A stretch of 64,000 nucleotides of DNA from Adiantum capillus-veneris. Its lineage: Eukaryota; Streptophyta; Polypodiopsida; Polypodiales; Pteridaceae. Below, in pieces: positions 1 to 11,799 of the stretch. A model generated the notes under the pieces. The model did no database searches and had not been told where the DNA came from. It was given only the letters and a program-made list of their open reading frames with translations. The position numbers and the translations under genes were made by a program. The stretch covers positions 123,834,891 through 123,898,890 of the forward strand of contig CM043947.1 of the NCBI GenBank assembly GCA_014529385.2, read 5' to 3'. The number at the start of each line of letters is the position of its first letter. Within the stretch, counting starts at the first letter, position 1.

Positions 1-253
1 AGCGTAATTTCATAGCATAATTTTGAAATAAAATTACCCCAAACCATAATTTCACAACACAAACCATAATTTCAAAACAAAGTTTTTCCAAAGCATTATT
101 TCTAAACAAAATGGCATAAAAACTTAAAGCATTGAAAGTCTAAAAATTGAAATTTCTTTTTGTTAATATACAAATTAATTTAATATGCATTAAAATTTTG
201 AGCACGTACATGCGGCCTATTTGAGCAATAAAGGGTCTTGTAAATGTCCTTGC
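1..253. other. AT-rich flank of the first retrotransposon
   Basis: AT-rich sequence with a short loose repeat around the word CCATAATTTCA near positions 44-77. No gene or RNA is visible. It is the left flank of the element that begins at 254; its last five bases (CTTGC) recur just right of that element as a target-site duplication. Confidence 0.6.
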
Positions 254-1138
254 TATTTGAGGACATATCAAACAGGCGTCCATCTGGCCGGACACCACAT
301 TTGTACTCTATTAATTGTCTGAGCTAGTATAGTCAAGTATACTCTATGTAAATCCTAATTCTAAAGTAGCACGCCAATTCCTTGAGTTGTAATGCTGTCA
401 TGAAATTCATAAAAGTCCATGTGAACCGGCCACTGGCCATTTAGAATGCCCTAGGTATAAATGTCAATAACCTTAATGCGAAAGAAAAGGCTTATTTTTA
501 GGGAGGAAAAAAGCTCAAAAAACGTACGCTCAAGCTAAGAACTGCTCCAAACTTGTAATCATCGCAGCTAATGATTTGGTAATCTGTTTTTGAAACTTAC
601 ATTGTGTTCCTTTGTCTTTCCTCTTTAATTCAAGTGTAAGCATTGTCACTTTTGTTGTGGTTCACGACTACGTGTCTGTAAGATATAAATGCAGATTTGA
701 GTGCTTAAATCATTGTTTATAGTCGTTTTGATCGTAGGAGAGTGTTCTTACATCATAGGGAGATCTTTCTGGCATGTTTTGTTGTAGTTTTCAGGACCTT
801 TTTTATGATGGATCGTGATTTTAGTTCCTTGCCGGATTGCAACCAGACTTGCTAGAATAGTGTCCCTAGGTGTCCTAGACCTCCTCCTAAACTCTCATTG
901 CATTTCGAGTCCATTTGAGTCCTGAAACGGCGTGATGACCTATAGCTATGAGAAAGGGACATAGGCAGATTTCCATGATCATTGAGTGTGGGTTTGCTTG
1001 TTGAGATAGTGTGTTTGCTTGTCAAGGTTCACTTCATGAGATTCACGATCTCATAGAGTCTCCGTGCTCCATCCTCTCCTTGCATATTGACAGTATGAAA
1101 GCTATGCTGCAGACGTCCTTCGTGGCGACCCGCTAACA
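254..1138 (+). repeat. 5' LTR of the gag-only element
   Basis: Matches 10809-11722 along its length with scattered substitutions and small indels, so the insertion is not recent. A TATAAAT word near 455-461 is a possible promoter. Near 804-816 it contains ATGGATCGTGAT, one half of the palindrome repeated in the leader downstream. Confidence 0.85.
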
Positions 1139-1139
1139 T

Positions 1140-1157
1140 TGGCGCCGTTGGTGGGGA
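1140..1157 (+). other. Primer-binding site, tRNA-Asp-like
   Basis: TGGCGCCGTTGGTGGGGA begins two bases after the LTR ends. It closely resembles the tRNA-Asp-type primer-binding site known from plant Tat/Athila-type Ty3 elements, with about two differences. Confidence 0.75.
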
Positions 1158-1690
1158 TATGATCCTTAAATGGTGAGTGACCTAGTGCATATTTAGAGCG
1201 TTCTTTTTCTAAGATTTGACTCTCCATTTCATTTACACTTTAGCAGTGAAGCAGCTAGACACGGGGTTTAGTGCTTGGTAGAGTCTAGAAGTCGAGGACT
1301 TGCTAGATCTATTCTTGAGAAGTACAGAGGGTTGTCAGTGAGATAGCAAAAAGCATTTCATTCTTTGATTTTCTCTATGCTTTCATAGTGCTGTTCCGTT
1401 TTTCATTTTGACTTTATTTTGTACCGTTCTGTTTGTTTTTATTTCATGATTCATTTCATTACTTATGAGTAGGATAAGTCTCTAGAGACTACCACCATCA
1501 AATTTGGGCTAGAAGATTGAGGGGGAAAAGTGTGAAAACCGTATTTGGTCAAAATGACCATAACTTTGAAATTATGAAAATTTGATCGTAGAAACCTCAA
1601 AAGTGATCCAAACTCAAAAATTTGTGGATCAAAGGCATACACAGACTCTTTAGAAGCAATCTCGAAATTTTGGCTAGATTTTGTGGAGGA

Positions 1691-3554
1691 ACATGGATCG
1701 TGATCCATTTGGTGAAAAGTGATCAGTTATAGTGAGCATCAGTGGGATACTGATGCTCTGATCAAGTTATAGTGAGCATCAGTGGGATACTGCTCTGATC
1801 AAGTTTGCTTGAAAGAAAATTCAAAAATCACATCAGAATTGACTGTTAGGGCAAAAACAAGGATTTAGACACAAAATTGGGAAAATCTTGAGATTTTGGG
1901 ATCCAAATTCAAAAAGCGGTGAGATTTGGCTTCTACAGAGGATAGAGAACCAACAAAATCAAATTCATCAAAAAATGCTGCAAAACATGGATCACGATCC
2001 ATGTAACTTTTTGACATTTGAGGTTGATATTTGACAAGTGCTTCCCTGATAGCTACTGGAACAACTTTGCCAAAAGAGACCATAGCAATTTTTTTTTTAA
2101 AAAGTTGATTAAAATAGCCAAATACAAAAACTAGTCAAAAACCGCAGCGCAGACATAAAAAATCACTTTTGACTAGGAAAAAGTTGTCCAAATTCAAAAA
2201 TATTTGGGAAAGAGTATCACCATAACATGGACTAAAAGATGACCAAGTTTCATGTCAAAATGTGGTCAAACATAGATTGCGATCCATGTATCTCATGAGT
2301 TTTTTTTGAATATTTTTTGGCTGAGATTTTAGGATTAGATAGCTGAGACATAGACAAACACTTTTTCCAAAAGAAAAAATATGCAAAAAAGTTGCAAAAA
2401 GTATCCAAAAGAGCAAAAAATAAAACATTGTCAAAACTGTCACAACAGACTGTAGAAGTCAGTTTTGGTAGTGCAAAACTGATCCAAATTCAAAAAGATT
2501 TGTGGAGCAAGCTACAAAAATCATAAGCTATCAGTATACCAAAAGGTTAGATCCAAAAGTGGTGGAACATGGATCGCAATCCATGTACCCTTGAGAATTT
2601 TTTGGACATAAATTTTTCTAGCTTGTAGCAGAGATCATTGTGAACAAAAGTCCCCAAACAAGCATTGTAAAAAAAGTTCAAAAAGTCATCAAAAGTGCCA
2701 TAAACTGTTCAAGGTGAAAACCCTAAAATATACCTGTGAATTGACTTTTGTGTGACGTAAACAAGTCCAAATCACACAAAAATCATATAGTAGGGATCAG
2801 GAGACCAAGGTCAAGCTGTGTGCCAAGTTTCATTATCATCTGATACATAGGTATATGGATCACGGTCCATGTTCCTTTATCAGAGACTGACACCATATTT
2901 GCACCATAGCTAGGGGACATCACAAGTAGTCTAGTGGTCTTTTCAAAACTGAATTTGGATATCAAAAACTAAACCAATAGCCCATAACTGCCAAGTACTC
3001 TGACAAAGTGCCAGAATTGACCTAATTTTTAATCCAGAGGACCAGTTTCAAAAATTTTGATACCATAGGGCCTCCTAATCATGCTGATTCTGATGGTACC
3101 AAGAAAAGTTAATTTGGGATCCAAACATGGATCACGATCCATGTACCCATAGTGACAACTTGACTTGAAATTTTCCAGACCAGTAGTGCATACACAAGGT
3201 AACATATCCCCAAGTCAAGTTTTGGAAAAAAAAATGAGCAAACTTGGGTCAAAAGTGAGAAAAACATGTGACAGACTAAAACTTGCAATGCAGACATAGT
3301 ACTGGCTATTTGACCTGTCAAACCAAGTCCAAATCCAAATAGATTTGAGATTTAGCTTGTAGACATAATTAGGAACAACCTGCCAAGAGTTCAAGTCTAG
3401 ATGTGGTTGAACATGGATCGTGATCCATGTACCTCAACCTTAGAATTTGCTGAAAATTGGTATATAGCTTGCATATGACCTTGTCTACACACGGTCAAAA
3501 TTTGAGAAAATTTGGGAGAAAAATTTGACAGGGAACATGGATCACGATCCATGT
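1691..3554 (+). repeat. Diverged ~290 bp tandem array, each unit carrying a 20 bp palindrome
   Basis: Eight copies of a palindrome close to ACATGGATCACGATCCATGT start at 1691, 1985, 2270, 2567, 2853, 3125, 3411 and 3535. Seven are spaced 272-297 bp apart; the last lies only 124 bp after the seventh. A second anchor near TCCAAATTCAAAAA recurs with the same period (about 1608, 1903, 2189, 2485, 2767, 3330), so whole units are repeated, not only the palindrome. Units are strongly diverged while the palindrome is conserved. Confidence 0.85.
1721..1796 (+). repeat. 40 bp tandem duplication
   Basis: AGTGAGCATCAGTGGGATAC occurs at 1731 and 1771 within two adjacent near-identical 40 bp units; the second lacks a few bases at its end. 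Confidence 0.85.
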
Positions 3555-4288
3555 ACCACATCATAGTGGGGGTATTTGACTTGATGATCTTGTAGACATA
3601 CTTGAGGACATCCCAAATATCAAGTTTGAGTTAAAAATACCTTTTGGAGACCAAGATACACACCAAAGTTCCTGTATTCTGGTCCTATAACTGTTGCTGT
3701 TTCAAGTGCAGTTTACTAAAAGTGCTTTAACTTTTCCAAATTGAGTCAGGTATAGCCTTGGGGGGTTTCATTGTTTAGTACCCCCTATATAACCTACGTT
3801 CACAAGGTATTAAAAAAATCCCTCTTTTAACATGTCTGAATGAATAAAATGACCCCTTATTTTAGGAAATTTTTTCAAAATTGAATATAAAAACCCCTTA
3901 TTATAATGTATCTCTGTTAAACTGCCTAAAATTTTGACATTTTAAAACCCCTACTTTTGCACTCACGTTATAAATTAATATGATTACATAGTGCACCCCC
4001 CGAGGGTATAGCTAGGAAGAAAGCTTACGAGCAATAGCACACACCTTTTGGTTTTAGAACTAAATTCTACTAGGTTTCCTAAATCCAAACTTTTAGGGCA
4101 CCCGAAGACCAGTTTCCAAAGACCAAAAAGTCACAAGTTCCTGACGTTTGAGAGACCTTACCAGGGGCAAAAAGGGATAAGTTCCACTACACCAAAGTGA
4201 GCTTCTCAAGGACTATCTTCAGAGTTTTGGGTGACCCTTAACTATGATAAATAATCCACCACCAGGGTTTTCTACTCCACTCAGAGAC

Positions 4289-5880
4289 ATGCAAAACGCT
4301 ACAATGCCAAGAATAGGTGGATTCAGAGAATACTAAGAGGAGAGGCATCCTCTGATTGACAAACCAAAAGTGAGATTCATCAAAGTGAATGAATCCATGA
4401 AAGTTCTTATAGATTACCCTCATGAGGGCATATATAGATTCACAAACAGGGATCCAAACATCTTCTATGGGTGTGTAGAACCCATTGCCAAGGAGTTGAC
4501 TACCCATAAGAACCCCTATGCCTCCACATATATAGATGCCCACAAAGTGCAAGTTTTGATGGTAGATAAGTATGGTGGTGAGTACAAGCTTGTTGATCCA
4601 ATTGACCTAGAGAGATATACGTACAAGGATACTCCTTTCTCTACTTACTTTCAACCAATAATGATGCAAGAGGACATATCAGAGAGGATCCCATCGGGAT
4701 TTTCTCCAAGATGAGAGGAGAGCACGAGAGACATCTTTCCAAGAGACCACGAATTGGTCAGATTAGTGACTGGAAAAAAACGATTAAGACCATACCTAGT
4801 GGCTCAATGTGTCAAGACAAAGTACGGTGGGTCAGGAAATCTATGTGCTCATGTATCTCTCTTCAAACAAGTTTTGAGAGTTGAACAGATTGCACATTTC
4901 CATACTCAATATGAGGGATTTGGGTTGACATTAGAAGGAACATCTTTGACTTGGTTCCAACCACTAAATAGAGATGATTTTTCCAACACAGCACAACTCT
5001 TACAAGATTTTGTAGAGGAATTCTCAAAAATGGGGATCTCTAGTGTCCCAAATCTACGCTTTCAAACAGCAAAATAACAAAAGATGTGAAGGAAGCATTG
5101 CTTCGCTTCAAACAATACATCGAGAGATGTCCTGTGAGAGAGCTACCGCAAGATGAGAGATTATCAATTCTCTTCATGGAGGGTTTGAGGAATGAAACTC
5201 TAAAAAAGTATCTACATCTAAAAGGATGCACAATGTTTGAGCAAGACACTAGAGAAGCTCTTTATCTAGTTAGCAATTGTAAGGCCTACGGAGAGGTGAC
5301 TGAAGATTCAGACAACACGACTAGTAGTGCCTCATTTATGAAGAGTGAATCGACAAATAATATAGATGTTCAAACTCCTTGGTAACCAATCATTGATCAA
5401 GTGGTTGAGGGGGTAATTAGAAGAATAAACCAAGGCTACATATAGAGCCCAATTGTACAACAGCCTCAATTGAGGATATGTAATACTTGTGGAAGGGATC
5501 ATCCCACTCCATGGTGTAGCACTCAACAAAAGACACAACAAATGGTAGTGCAACAATTATCTCTTCCATCTCTTCTAAATGATGTTAGAGTAGTAGTCAA
5601 CTACACTCATCCAACGCATGTACCACAACCTGTGAAAAACCAGTAGTCCATGGATGCGAATACTGTCATGTTCATAGCCAATCATGAGTATGGTTCAAGG
5701 AACATCCTCACAAGGCAAGAACAACCATTGGCTGGATCACTAGCTATGAAACAAAAAGGTCCATGATATGAGTATGGAGGTGATCATTGGGCACAAAGTT
5801 GTCCAAACAAGAGTCCACAAATAGAATTATCTATATTTTGTGAACATTGTGGGATAGACCATCTACACCAACATTGAGCT
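4289..5880 (+). pseudogene. Decayed Gag of the gag-only element, with three zinc knuckles
   Basis: Gag is the structural protein that packages element RNA. A frame can be followed from ATG 4289; it meets a stop near 4334, reads on through 4370-4714, stops, resumes at 4754-5077, then shifts frame to 5086-5385. The 4754-5385 part resembles the plant retrotransposon Gag domain: residues around LTLEGTSLTWFQPL, then a helix with LPQDERLSILFMEGL. Three CX2CX3HX4C zinc knuckles follow at 5479-5517 (intact), 5763-5802 (first Cys codon is now a stop, second is Tyr) and 5839-5877 (last Cys codon is now TGA). The shortened CX2CX3H spacing is usual in several plant Ty3 families. Multiple stops and a frameshift mark it as dead. 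Confidence 0.75.
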
Positions 5881-5910
5881 AAAAATCCAAACTACATAGG
5901 GAAAGCAACA

Positions 5911-6570
5911 ATGAACATTGTACACGTAATGCCTTCCTCAAGCGGATCCGAGGTAGAACCCGCCATTCCTTTAAATGTGATGACTCGAGCTCAAGCTCAA
6001 GAAGCTGCCAAAAGTAAACCAGCTGAAGAAGCCACATTGACTATTCAAACAAAAATTGAGAACATATCGGTGAGAACAGGAAGAAAGTCGTGGAACGCCA
6101 AACGGAATAAAATGAAAGCAAAGAGGCTATAGAAGAAAGCTGCTTTGGAAACTAAACTAAACCAAACAAAAGAACAGCTTAGACGAGATAAAGAAAGCAA
6201 GAAAAACACAAAGGGACCTAAAGAGTCAAAGACTAACTTGGGAGGTTCAGTCTTGGTTGACAAAGTCTTTGAGCCTTTGGATGCTAGGCTAAAGACCAAC
6301 CAAAACCAAGAGGATAGATGGCTGACATGTCCTCATCCAGGGTATGAAAAAGAGAGGTTGAAAATGTGCAAGGAGCTCATCCAAAAGGCCCAAGCTCTTA
6401 TGGAACCAGCTCGAGATGCTCCAAAAGTGGAGGTGCTAGTCCACAAAAAATTCCAAGAATTTGAAAGTCATGGTATTGTAAATAAAGACCAAGAAGAGCT
6501 AGAAGTTGAAGCACCTTTAGATACAAGGGAAGTAGACAATACCAGAGACGGGGTGGATCACAACCAGTGA
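5911..6570 (+). pseudogene. Lys/Glu-rich linker downstream of Gag
   Basis: Two open stretches in the same frame (5911-6132 and 6145-6570), separated by a single TAG, encode a highly charged, probably coiled-coil protein segment rich in Lys, Glu and Gln. It lies between the zinc knuckles and the protease, where plant Ty3 polyproteins often have a variable linker. I recognise no domain. Confidence 0.5.
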
Positions 6571-7117
6571 TGCCTGTTTCAGAGGTAGAAGAACCGTTGC
6601 CACAATCCTTGGAATTAATTAGAAACCAAAAAGATGGTATTGCTACCTTACAATCAGCACCTATCCTGAGATAAACATGGACCACAAATTTTTCCCATGG
6701 GATATATGATCTCTATACTGGGATGTTGGGTCTGTTGTATCTGAAGAGAGTGAACCACACTCTCTACAAACTTTGCCATCTTTCATAGGAGAACTTGAAA
6801 CAAAGCTGGAGGTTAAAATGGTATCTTCTCAGTGGAAAGCCACACAAAAATGATGGATATCAAGAGCTTGCACAAAATGATGTCTTCTCCTATACAATGC
6901 ACACTTTATCTCTCAAAGCTACTAAAAATTAGACCGCACCTATGGGTCCAAATGGGAAAAAACCTAGAAAAGATGGGATTGAAATTCCCTTCACATGACC
7001 ATCTTGTGGACAAAAACATGGATGAAACCTAACCTAAGAAACCACAGACAAATCCAATACCACTAAATAAGGTGGGTGACTACTATGAAGGAGAATAAGA
7101 AAACACCACCTTACCAC
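6571..7117 (+). other. Degenerate inter-domain region of the gag-only element
   Basis: Only short interrupted frames (for example 6832-7032) without recognisable motifs. It connects the charged linker to the protease. Confidence 0.5.
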
Positions 7118-7483
7118 TTGAGTACAAAGGAGTAAAAAAGGTTGCTATATTAGATAGTGGGACAGTAATTGCCATTGCAACCAAAGAGATATGGAAAAAA
7201 ATGGTAAAAACCTTCTCTTAGAATGTTTTTAGAACAAATCATTGTATCCTCGTGTAACATCGAGTATGAGCATACATTTGCCATAATGAATTTTGACAAG
7301 AGCAGGAACTTTGACATCATATTGGACAGACCATTCATGCGTCAACTCAAAATGGTACAAGACTGGGGCTATGACTATATCTACCTAAGACACAGAGAGG
7401 TCACTACCAAAATTAGTGTCAATATAGATGTAGATGTTAAATGTAGAGCGAACCCCGGGGGAAGAATTAAACTCCACAACTGA
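7118..7483 (+). pseudogene. Retropepsin-like protease remnant
   Basis: Residues VAILDSGTV at 7141-7167 match the catalytic Asp-Ser-Gly loop of retroviral-type aspartic proteases. After a frame break near 7220, the stretch 7223-7483 reads FDIILDRPFMRQLKMVQDWG, the C-terminal part of the fold, where the family normally has ILGRPF; Gly is replaced by Asp here. The enzyme would have cut the element polyprotein. The frame break and lost Gly indicate it is inactive. Confidence 0.7.
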
Positions 7484-7510
7484 TTTCGAAAGAAAAAAGC
7501 GCATATTTGG

Positions 7511-8191
7511 ATGAACGGAGCTCCTATGAGTGGAAGTCTTAGAAAGGAAGATTGCATTTTAGAGCGTTCAGAAGAAAATGAAGCTTACATTAAGGAACCA
7601 TTTCCAGAGGAGTTATTTGAACCCTTCGAATGGGATCCAATACTGGCCACTCTTGATGTGTATGTGAATGAGGTGACCCTGACCAAATTTTGTGATGAAG
7701 ATGGGTATGATATAACTCCCTTATCTACAATAAAGGTGTTAAAGGAAGCTAATGAGGTTTGTGAGTGTGAAAGCAGAAAAGGTGAAACAGATAGCTACGT
7801 CCTAGAGCATGATGCCAAAGTGAAAATGAAGGAAGTAGAGCAAGCACAAGAATATGTCATCATTGACATACCTGAAGAATCAACAAAATATGTTTCAAAG
7901 AAGCCGACTACAAAAAAGTACAAATGAAAGTAGATGAAGGAGCAAAGTTTCCAAGTTCAACGGCAAATCTTCGACAAACACAAGATCAAAAGAATGAACA
8001 TGGATAAGGACAAAGATCAATTGTCTCCTACGATGATCAAACTCAGCATATGTGGAGAAACAGGACTCAAAATCACATGTGCATCTGTGATAGATCCAAA
8101 AGCAACAAATAATATAATGACTTATGAAACCTGGATCATGATGGGAAAGCCACCAATCACAAAGCTAGAGAAGATCATGTCTACAAGTTAA
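7511..8191 (+). pseudogene. Acidic linker plus a second, degenerate retropepsin-like segment
   Basis: 7511-7927 encodes an acidic segment with no known domain. 7934-8191 ends with ITCASVIDPKATNNIMTYET followed by WIMMGKP. The pattern resembles the retropepsin loop with Asp-Pro-Lys in place of Asp-Ser/Thr-Gly. A second protease-like fold after the first is odd and may be a duplication that turned into a structural domain; this is inference from a short motif. Confidence 0.4.
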
Positions 8192-10795
8192 AAAACAACG
8201 ATTTTTAGCTTCAGAGTGGCACAATCTGTACTCAGGAGTACAAGGATAACTTTCCACTTAATCGACTCCCATCATATCAAAGAGAGTCTGATCTTGACAG
8301 AGAGCTAGAGAAACATCTTCTTTCAACAGAAACCAAAAGCTTCAACAACAACACCATCAAAAGCTCCAAAAGCACCTCAAGTCAATGCAAAAAAGGACCA
8401 ACCAAGCATAGCAGAAAAAGGTAAAGCAAAGGTAAACACTGAAGTATATCAACCTCGTAAGACAATTTTACCTTCAACGAGCCTCCATCAAAATTCCAAC
8501 GAGGCTTCTACATCAAGAGCCAACCCATCAACAATGCAATGGAAACCAAAGAAGAAAGTCTACCAACCAAAGTTTCCATCACATCAAAGCATTAGGAAGA
8601 AGCCGAAGAATGTCAACCAAGTGTCGGTATCCAAAGAGCACATCAAAGTCAAAGACCCTATTTGGATACATGAAAGACAAGTTGAACCTCAACCACAAAA
8701 GGTGGCAAGGTGGATAGCATAAAATGAGTCAATCACTGCTCCATGCTACTTCCAAGGAAACACTAATGTTTGGTCCAAATAGCCCAAAGTAATAGCGTGG
8801 ATATACTCGCCTCAACCAAGGAGTTCTACAAAAAGCAATACGAGCTATAAATGCAAGACAAACAACTCAACCAAGAGAAAGAGATACCACAGAAGGCAAA
8901 AGCAAAAATCAAAGCAACAAGAAATGCAAAAATTATGGGTACTAAAGTCAGATTTCAGCAAAGCTACCCAACACAAACAGACGTAACAGTGGATGATTCC
9001 AATTAAGCTACTTGACGCACAAGGATTTTATGAAGGTAGCACCAAAAGTTGTAGCTAAACTTGTAAATATGATGATCATCAAGAAGCACAAGGCTCCACC
9101 CAAAGGAACACAATTAATAGAAAGAGCGAACAACCAACCACCACTAAGGGTGCTACAACCTCCAGATGGATACCTTGTTCTCAATTACAAAAGCAATGCT
9201 TCTACAACAGAAATCATCAAATATGGCTACTGAAGCTTAGTGCCCATCAAGCCAAAGCAGAAGACAAGATTCCAAAGATGGTCACACAAGGACCCAAAAC
9301 AAGAAGGGTTCATAAATCGCTAGAAGAAACTCAACCACAAAGCGCCCACACACAGATTCAATCGCTTCTCATGCAAGATAAAGCAAAGACTACATTAGTC
9401 TCTACAACAACTGAAGGACTTGTTTCACAAAGTAGTGACAACATATTGCAGGCAAGTCAACAAGAGACAAAATATGCCAACCTACTCAATAAAATGGTGG
9501 CATCCAAAGACCAACACAATAGAAGAGGCCTAAATTTCCAAAACTTATGGAATTGGGTTTCTGGCCTTGAACAGGTAAGTCCAAGTCTCCATTAAAAATA
9601 CATGGCATAAAAGTCAGAGTTGGGCAGTTAAGCCACTAAATGAGTGAGGCATTAGTCCCAAAGGTTCATGTAATATTCTATGTGGTTTAAGCATCTTAGT
9701 TATTCTAGGTACTACTCAAGCTGGAAGAGTTGAGGTTAATTACATTGTGTCGCTCATGCTGGTATAGGTGAGCATAAGAGTCGAAGTTGTTGTAGTATAG
9801 TGGTAAGTGAAGGAGGAAGTGCAAAAGACACTCACGCACTCAGCACAGTGAGGTATGAATGGATAAGCTTCTACATCAAAATCCCTTCTTGGAAACGTAG
9901 AATCTATTGACACATCCTTTGATGTCACATGTGCTACATTTGTTCCTTGAAGCACCCATCATCTCATCTCTTACGCTGCATGCTTTTTTTTGACAAATTT
10001 TCATATGCATAGAGAGTGTCCCATAATTGGCACTTGCATTAGGCACTCTTTCTTTGTTTCTCCCAAGCACTCACCTTGCATGACAACTACTTCAATTCCA
10101 AATGCTCAACTCCAATAAGAGCGTATGCCAAAGGCACTTTTTTCCCACTAGGTTTTTTCCCTTTGGCCATCCAGGTTTTAGACCCTAATCTAGAATCACA
10201 TCATCTTCTTGTATATATTCCTTCTACATCAACAATAAGGAATTGGCTACCCAAATCAATCGACAATGACTTGGAGAAAAAATTGTGGGTCTCCAAATGC
10301 TTATGAAGAGATCCAAGGTCGATAACAAAGCTCCATCAAGCAATGGAAAGTCAAACAATGGCCTACAACGACAAGCAATGAAAAATTCAGCAAGCGAGCT
10401 ATCCACAACAATCAAAGGTAACTCACACAGTGCTGCAACATTGATGACCTATTGAAGAAAAATCAAATTGCAGTGGACATGGAAAAAAAACCCAACATAA
10501 ATTCCACGCCACAAAGAGGATCGAGTCTACAAACTCAAAAACATGAACATCCCTCTTCACGGTAGCCAAGACTGGCAACAAAGAGGCAAATGTACAACAA
10601 GAAGATAAGTTGCCTCAAAAATCAAAGATCAAATCACGTATCAAGAACATGGGAGATATGCATCACTCAAGGAAGGGGGGAGCGTCATCAAAGACAACAC
10701 ACTTCCCAAGTTGAAGACCAACCTTGAAGATAAAGCTGAAGACAACCCTATGACAAGACTCGACAAGGTCCTGTCAAGGGGAGACGACACAAATT
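8192..10795 (+). other. 2.6 kb region where pol would be expected; no pol domain seen
   Basis: Contains only short Lys/Gln/Pro-rich frames (8534-8722, 9012-9233, 9278-9595) in broken order. I searched by eye for reverse transcriptase (LDD-type box), RNase H, the HHCC zinc finger and the D-D-E integrase motifs and found none. It may be a decayed or replaced coding region. Confidence 0.6.
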
Positions 10796-10808
10796 AGGAA
10801 GGGAGGAA
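10796..10808 (+). other. Polypurine tract
   Basis: AGGAAGGGAGGAA lies directly before the TG that begins the 3' LTR, the expected place for plus-strand priming. Confidence 0.75.
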
Positions 10809-11722
10809 TGTTTGAGGACCGATTAAATGGTTTTCCACTTGGCCGAACACGTATCTGGACACCACATTTGTACTCTATTAATTGTCCGAGCTAGTACACT
10901 GATACTCTATGTAAATCCTAATTCTAGAGTAGAAGATCAATTCTCTAAGTTGTAATGCTATCATGACATTTGTAAAAGTCCATGTGAGCCGGCCACTGGC
11001 CATTTAGGACGCCCTAGGTATAAATGTCAATAACCTTAATATGAAAGGAAGGGCTTATCTTTAGGGAGGAAAGAAGCTCAAAAACGTACGCTCGGGCTAC
11101 GAGCTGCTCCAAAATTGTAATCATCACAACTAATGATTTGGTAATCCGTTTATTATTATCAAACTTGCATTGTGTTCCTCTCTCTTTCCTCTTTAATTCA
11201 AGTGTAAGCATTGTCAATTTTGTTGTGGTTTGAGACTACATGTTTGTGAGCTGTAAATGCAGATTTGAGTGCTTAAATCATTGTTTATAGTCGTTTTGAC
11301 CATAGGAGAGTGTTCTTAGACCATAGGGAGAGCTTTTTGGCATGTTCTATTGTAGTTTTCAGGGTCTTTTTCATGATGGATCGTGATTTCTGGTATCTTG
11401 TTTGATTGCAACCATACTTGATAGGATAGTTCCCCTAGGTGTTCTATACCTCCTCCTAAAGTTTTGTTGCATTTCAAGTCCATTCGAGTGCCGAAATGGC
11501 ATGATGACCTAGAGCTGTGAGAAAGGATACAAACAGATTTTCCTAATCACTGAGTGTTGGTTTGCTTGTTGAGCTAGTGTGTTTGCTTGTTAAGGTTCAC
11601 TTTGTAAGATTGAGGATCTCATAGAGTCTCGTGCCCCATCCAAGTCACTTTCCCTGAGTATTGACATTATCTTAGTGCCAGAAAACTATGTTGCAGACAT
11701 TCGTCATGGAGACCCACTAACA
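10809..11722 (+). repeat. 3' LTR of the gag-only element
   Basis: Direct repeat of 254-1138, beginning TG and ending CA, followed by the TSD CTTGC at 11723-11727. It contains the same half-palindrome ATGGATCGTGAT near 11375. Confidence 0.85.
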
Positions 11723-11799
11723 CTTGCACGTGCAAAAACGCATGCACACACACTATGTTAAACACTAAACCCTAAACCTACAAGAAAACTTGAAAAGAA

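Larger units (their letters stand above)
1158..4288 (+). other. 3.1 kb untranslated leader of the gag-only element
   Basis: No open frame of note between the primer-binding site and the first gag codons. The leader is dominated by the ~290 bp palindrome array (1691-3554) and a 40 bp tandem duplication. The part from about 3700 to 4288 is AT-rich and holds nothing else that I recognise. Confidence 0.7.
254..11722 (+). mobile_element. Large non-autonomous LTR retrotransposon with gag-protease only (TR-GAG-like)
   Basis: Two direct repeats of about 0.9 kb (254-1138 and 10809-11722) bound an 11.5 kb unit. The 3' copy begins TG and ends CA; the 5' copy begins TA, probably a mutation. The five bases CTTGC lie immediately outside both ends (249-253 and 11723-11727), which fixes the borders. 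A primer-binding site follows the 5' LTR and a purine-rich tract precedes the 3' LTR. Inside are a long leader, a decayed gag with three zinc knuckles and a decayed retropepsin. No reverse transcriptase, RNase H or integrase motif can be read in any frame, so it must have been moved by a partner element. The size, PBS type and Gag knuckle spacing suggest Ty3/gypsy ancestry of the Tat/Athila kind; that is an inference. Confidence 0.85.

Noticed and set aside
11751-11755. CACTA at 11751 as the left end of CACTA-1
   Set aside because: The following bases do not match the other terminus (CACTACAAGAGGT) and no 3 bp target duplication fits.
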